A stretch of 64,000 bases of DNA from Marinimicrobium locisalis (GTDB lineage Bacteria; Pseudomonadota; Gammaproteobacteria; Pseudomonadales; Cellvibrionaceae). Position 1 is the first letter of the stretch. Each line of letters starts with the position of its first letter. Shown in pieces: positions 32,734 to 41,140 of the stretch. The DNA lies in assembly GCF_039822625.1 (NCBI RefSeq), contig NZ_JBDLLG010000020.1, positions 41,544-105,543 of the forward strand. Direction: 5' to 3'. The translations under genes were made by a program, and so were the position numbers. Under the pieces are notes generated by a model. It worked only from the letters and a program-made list of their open reading frames with translations, was not told where the DNA came from and ran no database searches.

Positions 32734-33858
32734 TCAGCGTCGGCGGTTGGCGGGCACGTTGACCTCGACGCCTTCGGCTTGGCGCTGCATAAACCCCTGA
32801 ATCCGGCGAACCCAAAAGCTGCGCTCGTTTTCCGGGTCGTGGACGTCAGGGGCGCCGACCAACAAATGCTGGTAGCGATTCAGCCGCTCGCGGCGAGCGA
32901 TATCCCGGTGCCGGCGTTGCTGCTTCTGTAAAAGGGCTGTGGGGCCGACAAACACGTCCAGCACCGGTAGCTCCGGGACCACGAAAACCTGGCTCAGCTG
33001 CTCGTTGCTTAGCGCCACGCCCTCATGCCGGTTGACGACAATTAGCGCCCGCACCGGTCCGCTCAGAGGGCTTTCGCCGGTAGAGGGGGGCTTGCCTTGA
33101 GCCCCCGCTTCCAGTTGCGGCTGCAAGGTCGCCAACACCTCCGGCGCCGATACGGGGTCCACGAGAACCACCAAATTGCCCTGGCCATTCTGCGCCAGCC
33201 ACTGCAGGGCAGCCTCCACATGATTGGCAATGCGTTCCGGTCGGGGCGGCAGCGGCGTTTCCGGGGGCGCTTCTTCGATCTCAGTGTCCGCTTCGGCCGT
33301 CTCTTGCGCTTCCACATTTTCCTCGGCGTCTTCCTCGGCGCCGGGCTCCTCCGTCTTCTCCGGTTCGGGTGGTGGCTCGGGGGCTGGCCGCTCGGGAATG
33401 GGAGGCGGTTCCGGCGGCGGCAGGGTGACCGCAAAGGTGGCCCAGCCATGGCGGGGCAGGCTCTGGCGGAGGTTGGCCAGTGGCGGTGGCCAGTGCGGAG
33501 GGTTGTCGGCGCTGTGGAACATTAATAGAGCGCCTTTGGGCACGGCCATGGCCGGGCGATACAGCGCCAGGGCGCGACCTTCGGGTTCGGGGAGGGTCAA
33601 CCACCGGGCCTCCTCCGGGAAGCGCTCGGCGAGCAGCTCCCGGTCCCGTTCCTGGCGGGAGGCGAAACGTGGTGGTTCGGCCGTTTCGGCGGGCGCCTCA
33701 TTCGCGGCCTCCTTCTCATCGGCTGTGGCCGCCTCTTCGGTCAAGGGCGCGGGGGCACCGTTGTTTTGGGCGCCTGCCAGGGGAGGCGTAAGGCTCAATA
33801 GCAAGCATAGCCACCCCCGGGAGAGGGCCTGGACCGTAGGGGTACGTTGGGGCATCAT
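32734..33858 (-). CDS. DUF3530 family protein (predicted exported alpha/beta-hydrolase-like)
   Basis: 374 residues. A signal peptide (MMPQRTPTVQALSRGWLCLLLS, cleavage near AGA-Q) precedes LYRPAMAVPKGALLMFHSADNPPHWPPPLANLRQSL, the DUF3530 start that resembles an alpha/beta hydrolase. A Pro/Glu/Ala-rich low-complexity stretch (roughly residues 150-210, EPPPIPERPAPEPPPEPEKT onwards) interrupts the domain; it is probably a disordered linker. The C-terminal half resumes the fold and ends DVHDPENERSFWVRRIQGFM. Function unknown. Convergent with the aminotransferase, divergent from rpe. Confidence 0.8.
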   Translation of the reverse strand: MMPQRTPTVQALSRGWLCLLLSLTPPLAGAQNNGAPAPLTEEAATADEKEAANEAPAETAEPPRFASRQERDRELLAERFPEEARWLTLPEPEGRALALYRPAMAVPKGALLMFHSADNPPHWPPPLANLRQSLPRHGWATFAVTLPPPEPPPIPERPAPEPPPEPEKTEEPGAEEDAEENVEAQETAEADTEIEEAPPETPLPPRPERIANHVEAALQWLAQNGQGNLVVLVDPVSAPEVLATLQPQLEAGAQGKPPSTGESPLSGPVRALIVVNRHEGVALSNEQLSQVFVVPELPVLDVFVGPTALLQKQQRRHRDIARRERLNRYQHLLVGAPDVHDPENERSFWVRRIQGFMQRQAEGVEVNVPANRRR

Positions 33859-33931
33859 CCGCTTCGCTGCCTATTCGTGGGTAACTTTGGTTACAATGGA
33901 GAAAACCCTATCAAAGGTCATCGGATACTTT

Positions 33932-34612
33932 ATGCAGAACTTGAAGCGGGATTACAAGATCGCTCCGTCCATTCTTTCCGCCGACTTTGCCCGTCTGGGA
34001 GAGGAGGCCGAGGCGGTACTGGCCGCCGGTGGCGATATGATTCACTTCGACGTGATGGACAACCACTACGTGCCCAACCTGACATTCGGGCCCATGGTAT
34101 GCAAAGCGTTGCGCCGCTACGGGGTTGAGGCGCCGATTGATGTTCATCTGATGGTGGAGCCGGTGGATGACCTGATCGAGCAGTTTGCCGACGCAGGAGC
34201 CAGCTTTATCACCTTCCACCCGGAGGCCTCCAAGCATGTGGATCGCTCCCTGCAACTGATCGAGAACGCCGGGTGTAAGGCGGGCCTGGTGCTGAACCCG
34301 GCGTCCAGTCTGGAGCTGGTGAAGTACTCCCTGGAGCGGTTGGATATGCTGCTGGTCATGTCTGTGAACCCGGGCTTTGGCGGACAGAAGTTTATTCCCG
34401 CCACATTGGATAAGCTGCGGGCGGCGCGGGAGATGATTGATGCCAGCGGCAAGGACATCCGCCTGGAGGTGGACGGCGGCATTAACCTGGAAACGCTGCA
34501 CTCGGTAGCGGAGGCCGGAGCGGATACGTTTGTCGCCGGTTCGGCCATCTTCAACGCGGCGGATTACGGGGACGTGATCGGCTCCATGCGCGCTCAGCTT
34601 GCAGAAATGTGA
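33932..34612 (+). CDS. rpe: Ribulose-phosphate 3-epimerase
   Basis: Interconverts ribulose-5-P and xylulose-5-P. 226 residues, a TIM barrel with IAPSILSADFARLGEE, HFDVMDNHYVPNLTFGP, HLMVEPVDD, MSVNPGFGGQKFIP and EVDGGINLETL. The ATG at 33932 is preferred because homologues begin a few residues before IAPSILSAD; an ATG at 33897 and a much longer open frame exist. In relatives rpe is followed by gph; here trpE follows instead. Confidence 0.96.
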   Translation: MQNLKRDYKIAPSILSADFARLGEEAEAVLAAGGDMIHFDVMDNHYVPNLTFGPMVCKALRRYGVEAPIDVHLMVEPVDDLIEQFADAGASFITFHPEASKHVDRSLQLIENAGCKAGLVLNPASSLELVKYSLERLDMLLVMSVNPGFGGQKFIPATLDKLRAAREMIDASGKDIRLEVDGGINLETLHSVAEAGADTFVAGSAIFNAADYGDVIGSMRAQLAEM

Positions 34613-34624
34613 TGTGCGGCCCGC

Positions 34625-34650
34625 GCCGGGGCTGGCCCCGGCGGCCGGTT
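34625..34650 (+). terminator. Terminator after rpe
   Basis: GCCGGGGC-TG-GCCCCGGC (34625-34642), followed by GGCCGGTTTT. The stem is very GC-rich, with a short T4 tail. It separates rpe from the trpE leader. Confidence 0.6.
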
Positions 34651-34690
34651 TTGAGTAAACTCGGGCTACGTTGAATTGAGGAGAAGCACG

Positions 34691-34753
34691 TTGATCTCGT
34701 CAGGCTTGTATCTGTACATCCCCGCCGCTGCGCCCGCCCGATGGCGTAGCTAG
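34691..34753 (+). CDS. Possible 20-residue trp leader ORF (weak)
   Basis: A GAGGAGA Shine-Dalgarno seven bases before a TTG at 34691 opens a 20-codon frame ending ARWRS, with one Trp codon three codons from the end. It lies in the 287-bp gap between rpe and trpE. Attenuation of trpE is known in Pseudomonas putida, but here there is only a single Trp codon and no T-tract terminator before trpE, so the case is weak. Confidence 0.22.
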   Translation: MISSGLYLYIPAAAPARWRS

Positions 34754-34899
34754 CTTAACTATTGGGTCCAGGCCTGCGCCGGGCCCGTCGTCTCGGCATC
34801 TATTTGGCGCCTGTCCGGGCCGCCGTATACGCAAATACCACTGACGGTTTGATTGAGCACGCTGCCGCGTGAGTGGTCGTGAAAGAAAAAGGTATAAGC

Positions 34900-36399
34900 A
34901 TGACTCCCGAACAATTTTCCCGATTGGCGGAAGAGGGGTATAACCGCATTCCGGTAATGCACGAGGTCCTCGCGGACCTGGACACCCCTCTGTCGTCCTA
35001 TTTGAAATTGGCCCGCGGGCCTTACTCCTACCTGTTTGAATCCGTACAGGGGGGCGAGAAGTGGGGCCGTTATTCCATGATCGGTCTGCCGGCGCGCCGG
35101 GTTTTGAAAGCCTTCGGTGACCGGGTCCAGCTCGAGTGCGACGGCGAGGTGCAAGAGTCGTTTCAGTGCGAGGACCCGCTGACCTTTGTGGAGGAATACA
35201 AACACCGCTTCCGCGCCCCGGATTTGCCCGGACTGCCGCGCTTTACCGGCGGCCTGGTGGGCTATTTCGGCTACGACTGTGTGCGCTACGTGGAGCCCCA
35301 CCTGAAAGCCTCCATGCCGCCGGATGCGTTGGGTACGCCGGATATTCTGTTGATGGTCTCCGATGAAGTGCTGGTGTTCGATAACCTGGCTGGCAAGCTG
35401 ATTCTCGTGGTGCACGCCAACCCGGAGCTTGAAAACGCTTACGAGAAAGCCCAGGCCCGGTTGCTGGAGCTCGAAGCGCAGTTGCGGGCTCCGGTGCCGC
35501 CGGTCCCCGAGGTGGGTTTGCCCAAAACCGAAGGGCCGGAGCAGACCTTTACCTCCCACATGGGCGAAGCGGGGTACAAAAACGCCGTGGAGCGGATCAA
35601 GGAATACACGCTGGCGGGGGACATCATGCAGGTGGTGCCTTCCCAGCGCTTATCGGTGGACTATAAAGCGGAGCCACTCAACCTGTATCGCGCCCTGCGT
35701 TGCCTGAACCCCTCCCCCTATATGTATTTTCTCGACCTGGGAGACCACCAGGTGGTGGGCTCGAGCCCCGAGATTCTGGCTCGCTTGGAAGACGGCGCGG
35801 TCACGGTTCGCCCCATTGCCGGCACCCGTCGACGCGGGCGCACGCCCGAAGAGGATCTGGCCATGGAGCAGGACCTGGTTAACGACCCCAAGGAAATCGC
35901 CGAGCACCTGATGCTGATCGACCTGGGCCGCAACGATGTGGGCCGCGTCTCGAAAACTGGCACGGTCAAGCTCACCGATAAAATGGTGGTGGAGCGCTAC
36001 TCACACGTAATGCACATCACCTCCAACGTCACCGGCCAGCTATTGGATGGCCTTGAAGCGATGGACGTACTGCGGGCGGCCTTGCCCGCCGGCACCCTGT
36101 CCGGCGCCCCGAAAATTCGGGCCATGGAAATCATCGACGAGCTGGAAACCGAGAAGCGCGGCATATACGGCGGGGCCGTGGGCTACATCGGCTGGAGCGG
36201 CAATATGGACACCGCCATTGCCATTCGCACCGCCGTCATCAAGGGCGGCAAGCTCTATGTCCAGGCCGGCGGCGGTATTGTGGCCGACTCGGTGCCCGAG
36301 CTGGAGTGGAAAGAAACCATGAACAAAGCGCGCGCCATTTTCCGGGCGGTGGATATGGTTAACCGGGGTGAAACCGAGCAGGGTGGAGAACAATCATGA
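34900..36399 (+). CDS. trpE: Anthranilate synthase component I
   Basis: Makes anthranilate from chorismate with ammonia from TrpG. 499 residues. The N-terminal feedback region includes PYSYLFESVQGGEKWGRYSMIG; the chorismate-binding domain has AGDIMQVVPSQRL, PIAGTRRRGRTPEED, LIDLGRNDVGRV and AGTLSGAPKIRAMEIID. ATG at 34900 with AAAGG seven bases upstream; a GTG 27 bp earlier is in frame but unsupported. The stop overlaps the trpG start by four bases. Confidence 0.97.
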   Translation: MTPEQFSRLAEEGYNRIPVMHEVLADLDTPLSSYLKLARGPYSYLFESVQGGEKWGRYSMIGLPARRVLKAFGDRVQLECDGEVQESFQCEDPLTFVEEYKHRFRAPDLPGLPRFTGGLVGYFGYDCVRYVEPHLKASMPPDALGTPDILLMVSDEVLVFDNLAGKLILVVHANPELENAYEKAQARLLELEAQLRAPVPPVPEVGLPKTEGPEQTFTSHMGEAGYKNAVERIKEYTLAGDIMQVVPSQRLSVDYKAEPLNLYRALRCLNPSPYMYFLDLGDHQVVGSSPEILARLEDGAVTVRPIAGTRRRGRTPEEDLAMEQDLVNDPKEIAEHLMLIDLGRNDVGRVSKTGTVKLTDKMVVERYSHVMHITSNVTGQLLDGLEAMDVLRAALPAGTLSGAPKIRAMEIIDELETEKRGIYGGAVGYIGWSGNMDTAIAIRTAVIKGGKLYVQAGGGIVADSVPELEWKETMNKARAIFRAVDMVNRGETEQGGEQS

Positions 36400-36974
36400 T
36401 TTTGATGATCGACAACTATGACTCCTTCACCTACAACGTGGTGCAGTACCTCGCGGAGCTGGGCGCCGACATCAAGGTGGTGCGCAACGATGAGATTACC
36501 GTCGAAGAGGTGGGGCGGCTTAACCCCGAAAAAATTGTCATCTCCCCCGGCCCTTGCACACCCAATGAAGCCGGCGTATCACTGGAGGTGATTAAAACCT
36601 ATGCGGGCAAGGTGCCGTTGCTGGGTATTTGCCTGGGGCACCAGGCCATCGGTCAGGCTTTTGGCGGCGAGGTGATTCGCGCCCCCAAGGTGATGCACGG
36701 CAAAACCTCGCCGGTGTACCACACCGACCGGGGGGTGTTTCGCCAGTTGAACAACCCGCTGCAAGCGACGCGCTACCATTCGCTGGTGATTGACCGGGCC
36801 ACACTGCCCGACTGCCTGGAAGTGACCGCCTGGACCCAGAACGAGGATGGCTCCCCGGCGGAGATCATGGGCGTGCGCCACAAGACGCTCCCGGTGGAAG
36901 GGGTGCAGTTTCACCCCGAGTCCATTCTGACGGAGCAGGGGCACGAGCTGCTGAACAATTTTTTGCGCGAGTAA
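36396..36974 (+). CDS. trpG: Anthranilate synthase component II (glutamine amidotransferase)
   Basis: Supplies ammonia to TrpE, and probably also to PabB as in pseudomonads. 192 residues, class-I GATase: MILMIDNYDSFTYNVVQYL, oxyanion strand ISPGPCTPNEAG, nucleophile Cys in LLGICLGHQAIGQ, and catalytic His/Glu in VEGVQFHPESIL. ATGA overlap with trpE. The last codons and stop are repeated twice just downstream (separate entry). Confidence 0.97.
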   Translation: MILMIDNYDSFTYNVVQYLAELGADIKVVRNDEITVEEVGRLNPEKIVISPGPCTPNEAGVSLEVIKTYAGKVPLLGICLGHQAIGQAFGGEVIRAPKVMHGKTSPVYHTDRGVFRQLNNPLQATRYHSLVIDRATLPDCLEVTAWTQNEDGSPAEIMGVRHKTLPVEGVQFHPESILTEQGHELLNNFLRE

Positions 36975-37006
36975 CTTTTTGCGCAAGTAACTTTTTGCGC
37001 AAGTAA
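36959..37006 (+). repeat. Three tandem 16-bp copies of the trpG 3' end
   Basis: The last bases of trpG with its TAA (…TTTTTGCGCGAGTAA, 36959-36974) are followed by two identical copies of CTTTTTGCGCAAGTAA (36975-36990 and 36991-37006). The first unit differs by A/C at its start and G/A near its end. It adds extra in-frame-like stops and looks like a slippage duplication. Confidence 0.85.
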
Positions 37007-37159
37007 AAGGGGCGTGTCAAAATCGAAGCGCCGCAGTAAACGTTGAGAAGGGCCGTTGGTAGCATCCACAAAAAATGATAAACGACCGATAAGAGACGCC
37101 CTGTTCGTGGGGAGCGAGAGAACGCTGTAAAAACTCACGACAATAAACGGGAGAAGCAC

Positions 37160-38191
37160 ATGGATATCAAACAAGCCTTGACCCGCGTGGTCGAGCAGAT
37201 CGACTTGAGCACCGAGGAAATGACTGCGGTGATGACAGAGATTATGACCGGCGGTGCCACGGATGCGCAGATTGGCGGCTTTCTTGTCGGCCTTCGTATG
37301 AAGGGTGAAACCCTTAACGAAATTACCGGGGCGGCGCTGGCCATGCGCGAGCTCGCCCAGTCCGTTGAGATCGACACCGATTACCTGGTGGACACCTGCG
37401 GTACCGGTGGCGACGGCGCCAACCTGTTTAACGTTTCCACCGCCTGTGCGTTTGTCGTGGCCGCCGCGGGCGGGCGTGTGGCCAAGCACGGTAACCGCTC
37501 CGTCTCCAGCGCCACTGGCAGCGCCGATGTGCTGGAAGAGGCGGGCATTAATCTCAATATAACCCCGGAAGAGGTGGCCCGCTGTGTGCGGGAAATCGGG
37601 GTGGGCTTTATGTTCGCCCCCGTGCACCACAGCGCCATGAAGCATGCCGTGGGCCCGCGTAAAGAGCTGGGGTTGCGCACTATTTTCAACATGCTCGGCC
37701 CGATCACCAACCCGGCCAACGTCAAGCGCCAGGTGATCGGCGTATTCAACGGCGAGTTGTGTCGGCCCATGGCCGAGGTGCTCCACCGCCTGGGCAGTGA
37801 ACATGTAATGGTGGTCCACGCCAAAGATGGCTTGGATGAAATCAGCCTGGCGGCGGAAACTCAGGTGGCGGAACTGAAAGACGGCAAAGTGACCGAGTAT
37901 GTGATTAAACCCGAGGACTTCGGCGTTCAAAGCAAGAGCCTGATCGGCCTGGGGGTGAGCAACGCGAGCGAGTCCCTGGCTTTGATTCAGGACGCCCTGG
38001 GCAATCGCCGTGGCCAGTACGCCGAAAAGGCCGCTGATATTATTACCCTGAACGCCGGCGCCGCCATATACGTCAGTGGTGTGGCCGAGAGCTTGGATGA
38101 GGGCGTGGAGTTGGCGCGCGATGCCATTGGCAGCAGCTTGGCCGGTGAGAAGATTCGTGAGCTGGCCTCCTTCACCCACTGCTTTAAGTAG
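37160..38191 (+). CDS. trpD: Anthranilate phosphoribosyltransferase
   Basis: Adds phosphoribosyl to anthranilate. 343 residues. DTCGTGGDGANLFNVSTACAFVVAAAGG, KHGNRSVSSATGSADVLE, HHSAMKHAVGPRKELGLRTIFNMLGPITNPA and VVHAKDGLDEISLAAET are the PRPP and anthranilate-binding segments. It is 185 bp after trpG, a gap larger than expected for an operon, so it could have its own promoter (as trpGDC does in pseudomonads, although there the break is before trpG). GGGAGAAGC site upstream. Confidence 0.97.
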   Translation: MDIKQALTRVVEQIDLSTEEMTAVMTEIMTGGATDAQIGGFLVGLRMKGETLNEITGAALAMRELAQSVEIDTDYLVDTCGTGGDGANLFNVSTACAFVVAAAGGRVAKHGNRSVSSATGSADVLEEAGINLNITPEEVARCVREIGVGFMFAPVHHSAMKHAVGPRKELGLRTIFNMLGPITNPANVKRQVIGVFNGELCRPMAEVLHRLGSEHVMVVHAKDGLDEISLAAETQVAELKDGKVTEYVIKPEDFGVQSKSLIGLGVSNASESLALIQDALGNRRGQYAEKAADIITLNAGAAIYVSGVAESLDEGVELARDAIGSSLAGEKIRELASFTHCFK

Positions 38192-38216
38192 ACCAACCGA
38201 GACAAGAGGATACCCC

Positions 38217-39014
38217 GTGAGCGATACGCCAACGGTGCTAAGAAAAATCATCGCACGCAAGCAGGAAGAGGTGGCCGAGCGCAAGCAACAAAAGCCACTG
38301 GACGAGCTGCGCCAGACGCTGGTTCACGCCCCCGAGACCCGGGGCTTCGTTCAGGCCATTGCCGACCGGATAGAAGCAGGGCAGGCGGCTGTGATTGCGG
38401 AAATCAAGAAAGCCTCCCCGAGCAAGGGCGTCATCCGCGAACACTTTGAGCCCGCCGAGCTGGCGCGCAGTTACGAGCGCGGTGGAGCCACCTGTCTGTC
38501 CGTGCTGACGGATGTGGACTTCTTCCAGGGCGCGGATCGCTACCTGGAGGAGGCCCGCGAAGCGGTGGGCCTGCCGGTGATTCGCAAAGACTTCATCATC
38601 GATGAATATCAGGTCTACGAAGCCCGGGCCATGGGAGCGGATTGCATCCTGCTCATTGTCGCCGCGCTCGAGCCGACTCAGTTGCGGGCTCTGAATACCC
38701 TGGCGATGGAGCTGGGGCTGGATGTACTGGTGGAGGTGCATGATCTGCGGGAGCTGGAGCTGGCCCTTGAGCTGCCCAATAAGTTGATCGGTATCAACAA
38801 CCGCAACCTGCATACCTTTGATGTGACCCTGAAAACCACCTATGACCTGCTGCCGGCCATCGACAGCGAGCGCATCGTGGTCACCGAGAGCGGTATCCTG
38901 TCCCCGGACGATGTCTGGGAGATGCGACGCCGCGACGTGCACAGCTTTTTGGTGGGGGAGGCCTTTATGCGGGAGGACAACCCGGGCGAGGCTTTGGCAC
39001 GGTTTTTCCGGTAG
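38217..39014 (+). CDS. trpC: Indole-3-glycerol-phosphate synthase
   Basis: Closes the indole ring in Trp synthesis. 265 residues, monofunctional (no TrpF fusion). AVIAEIKKASPSKGVIREHFEPAELARSYERGGA, VLTDVDFFQG, VIRKDFIIDEYQVYEARAMGAD, IGINNRNLHTFDV and ESGILSPDDV. The GTG start at 38217 follows an AGAGG site; the longer frame overlaps trpD. 25 bp after trpD; co-transcribed. Confidence 0.97.
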   Translation: MSDTPTVLRKIIARKQEEVAERKQQKPLDELRQTLVHAPETRGFVQAIADRIEAGQAAVIAEIKKASPSKGVIREHFEPAELARSYERGGATCLSVLTDVDFFQGADRYLEEAREAVGLPVIRKDFIIDEYQVYEARAMGADCILLIVAALEPTQLRALNTLAMELGLDVLVEVHDLRELELALELPNKLIGINNRNLHTFDVTLKTTYDLLPAIDSERIVVTESGILSPDDVWEMRRRDVHSFLVGEAFMREDNPGEALARFFR

Positions 39015-39040
39015 GGGCTCTGGCCCCTACCATTTCCCGC

Positions 39041-39676
39041 CTAACGAGTACCGTAAACCACCATGGTCTTGCCGCGCACCTCCACCAACCCCTGATCTTC
39101 CAGGGTTTTCAATACCCGGCCCACCATTTCGCGGGAGCAGCCCACAATCCGGCCGATCTCCTGACGGGTAATTTTGATTTGCATCCCATCGGGGTGGGTG
39201 ATGGCATCGGGCTCCTTGCACAAATCCAGCAGCGTCCGGGCCACACGGCCGGTGACGTCCAAAAAGGCCAGGTCCCCGACTTTCCGGGTGGTGGCGCGCA
39301 GGCGCCGGGCCATTTGGCTGCTTAGGGCGAAGACAAATTCCGGATTCTCGCTGGCGATCTCCTGGAATTTGCTGTAGCTGATTTCCGCCACTTCGCACTC
39401 GGATTTGGCGCGAACCCAGGCACTTCGGGAGTCTTCCTGGTCGAACAGACCCATTTCCCCGAAAAAGTCCCCATCGTTGAGGTAGGCCACGATCATTTCA
39501 CGGCCTTCATCGTCTTCAATGAGAACCGTGACCGAGCCGCGCACGATGAAATAGAGGGAATCGCTCTTGTCCCCGGCGTAAATAATGGTGCTTTTAGCCG
39601 GGTAACGTCGGCGATGGCAATGGCTGAGAAACTCGTCCACATGGGTGATGTGGGGTGTCAAGGATACGGCGACCAA
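39041..39676 (-). CDS. crp: Cyclic-AMP receptor protein (Crp/Vfr type)
   Basis: Global regulator. 211 residues. The cAMP-binding barrel has GDFFGEMGLFDQEDSRSAWVRAKSECEVAEI, with the Glu and Arg-Ser contacts of the phosphate-binding cassette; the C-helix carries QMARRLRATTRKVGDLAF (Thr contacts). The HTH is ITRQEIGRIVGCSREMVGRVLKTLEDQGL, with the recognition-helix RE-x2-GR of CRP. Located between trpC and an OsmC gene, the same context as vfr in Pseudomonas. Convergent with trpC (27-bp gap). Confidence 0.96.
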   Translation of the reverse strand: MVAVSLTPHITHVDEFLSHCHRRRYPAKSTIIYAGDKSDSLYFIVRGSVTVLIEDDEGREMIVAYLNDGDFFGEMGLFDQEDSRSAWVRAKSECEVAEISYSKFQEIASENPEFVFALSSQMARRLRATTRKVGDLAFLDVTGRVARTLLDLCKEPDAITHPDGMQIKITRQEIGRIVGCSREMVGRVLKTLEDQGLVEVRGKTMVVYGTR

Positions 39677-39936
39677 GGTGCAGCTCCTAGTTTTTTGTGC
39701 GTTATCAATGGGTTAATTGGCGGGCATTATGAACTGAAACAACAGCCCTGACCAGTTGGCACCGTTTGCATGCTAGCAACTTTGTGAACCAGTTATAAGC
39801 CTAGGGCGCCAACATGTCCAGAAGAAAGGGCAACTTTTGTGATCCACGTCGAATTTGGCGACGATGGTGGGTTTGTTAGTGGGTTGTGATACCCTTTTGC
39901 GCCAGTTCTAGACCGCTTTTTATCGAGGTGAATTGA

Positions 39937-40359
39937 ATGAAAGGTCAGGTGAAATGGGTCGATGGGGCCCAGTTTTTGGGTGAATCCGGCAGCGGCCATA
40001 CCGTTTTGATGGACGGGCCGCCCGATCACGGCGGTCGCAACACCGGGGTTCGCCCCATGGAAATGCTGTTGCTCGGCCTGGGAGGCTGCTCCAACTTCGA
40101 TGTTATGAGCATTCTGCGCAAGTCCCGCCAGCAGGTAAGCGACTGTCGCGTGGAAATGGACGCTGAGCGCGCCGAAGGCGTGCCCTCGCCGTTTACCCGG
40201 ATTCACCTGCACTTTGTGGTGACCGGTAAAAACCTGAAAGAAAACCAGGTCAAGCGAGCGGTGGAGCTCTCCGCCACCAAATACTGCTCCGCCTCCATCA
40301 TGCTCGAAGCCGCTGGGGTGGAAATCACCCACGACTACGAGATTCACGAAGCCGAATAG
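39937..40359 (+). CDS. OsmC-family protein (YhfA type)
   Basis: 140 residues. OsmC/Ohr fold with both redox Cys positions: GLGGCSNFDVMSIL and the second at TKYCSASIMLEAAG. This is the YhfA-like branch, commonly next to crp; it is likely a thiol peroxidase or has a related role, but its substrate is not known. A GAGG site precedes the ATG. Divergent from crp and convergent with coq7 (19-bp gap). Confidence 0.9.
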   Translation: MKGQVKWVDGAQFLGESGSGHTVLMDGPPDHGGRNTGVRPMEMLLLGLGGCSNFDVMSILRKSRQQVSDCRVEMDAERAEGVPSPFTRIHLHFVVTGKNLKENQVKRAVELSATKYCSASIMLEAAGVEITHDYEIHEAE

Positions 40360-40378
40360 CGAGACCCGAAAGGGGCTG

Positions 40379-41023
40379 CTACAGGCGGTAACTGGTGGCG
40401 GTCATCGCCTTGGCCACCAGTCCCATGGCCCGTTTGACCGGCGCCGGGAAGTTCATGCCCCCCGCAGCCAGGGCCGTCTGGGCGTGCTTGGCCTCGTCGG
40501 TCAGCATCTGTTGCACCACCGCCCGGCTGCGGAGGTCCGTTTCGGGCAACTGCTCCAGGTGGGTTTGCAGGTGGTTGCACACCCGTTCCTCGGTGGCGGC
40601 CACAAAGCCCAGGCTGACGCGGTCGCTGATGAGTCCGGCCCCGGCCCCTAGAGTGAAGGACAGGCCATACCACAGGGGGTTGAGGTAGCTAGTGTGACTG
40701 CCCAGCTCGTTCAGGCGCTGGCGACACCAGACCAGATGGTCTACCTCCTCCTCCGCGGCCAGCTCCATTTCAGCCCTCACCCTGGGTAGCTTCGCTGTCA
40801 GCGCCTGCCCCTGGTAGAGCGCCTGCGCACAGACCTCCCCGGAATGATTGACCCGCATCAGGCCCGCCGCATGGCGGCGTTCGCCCTGGTCCAGTTCGGT
40901 GGACGGTGTTCCCCTCGCCGGCGAGGGGCGGCGCTCCTCGCCAGGGGTATCGGTCAGCGTGCGCAGGACCCGGTCAACCCCGACAATGAGTTGGTCCAGC
41001 CCTGACAGAGTACGTTGGGTCAT
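40379..41023 (-). CDS. coq7: Demethoxyubiquinone hydroxylase Coq7
   Basis: Di-iron monooxygenase of ubiquinone synthesis, adding the last ring hydroxyl. 214 residues. All iron-ligand motifs are visible: LMRVNHSGEVCAQALYQGQ, AEEEVDHLVWC, ATEERVCNHL and LTDEAKHAQTAL. A short charged N-terminal linker (~25-45) is poorly conserved. Membrane-interfacial enzyme. Same neighbourhood as in pseudomonads (near crp and osmC). Confidence 0.95.
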   Translation of the reverse strand: MTQRTLSGLDQLIVGVDRVLRTLTDTPGEERRPSPARGTPSTELDQGERRHAAGLMRVNHSGEVCAQALYQGQALTAKLPRVRAEMELAAEEEVDHLVWCRQRLNELGSHTSYLNPLWYGLSFTLGAGAGLISDRVSLGFVAATEERVCNHLQTHLEQLPETDLRSRAVVQQMLTDEAKHAQTALAAGGMNFPAPVKRAMGLVAKAMTATSYRL

Positions 41024-41140
41024 GGTGATTGGCCTCGGTTACCGAAGAAAAAAGGTCGCTATAGGAATTGTACCCAAGGTGGGCGGTGGGGGAAACGCCG
41101 CGAAGCGGCAAGTGTACTGGAGCGCTCAACCCGCCAGGGG

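Noticed and set aside
33224..33931. 236-codon N-terminal extension of rpe
   Set aside because: Low-complexity Ser/Gly translation antisense to the DUF3530 gene; RPE proteins begin close to 33932.
34619..34860. Classic trp attenuator
   Set aside because: No tandem Trp codons and no terminator with T run between the short leader ORF and trpE; kept only as a weak feature.
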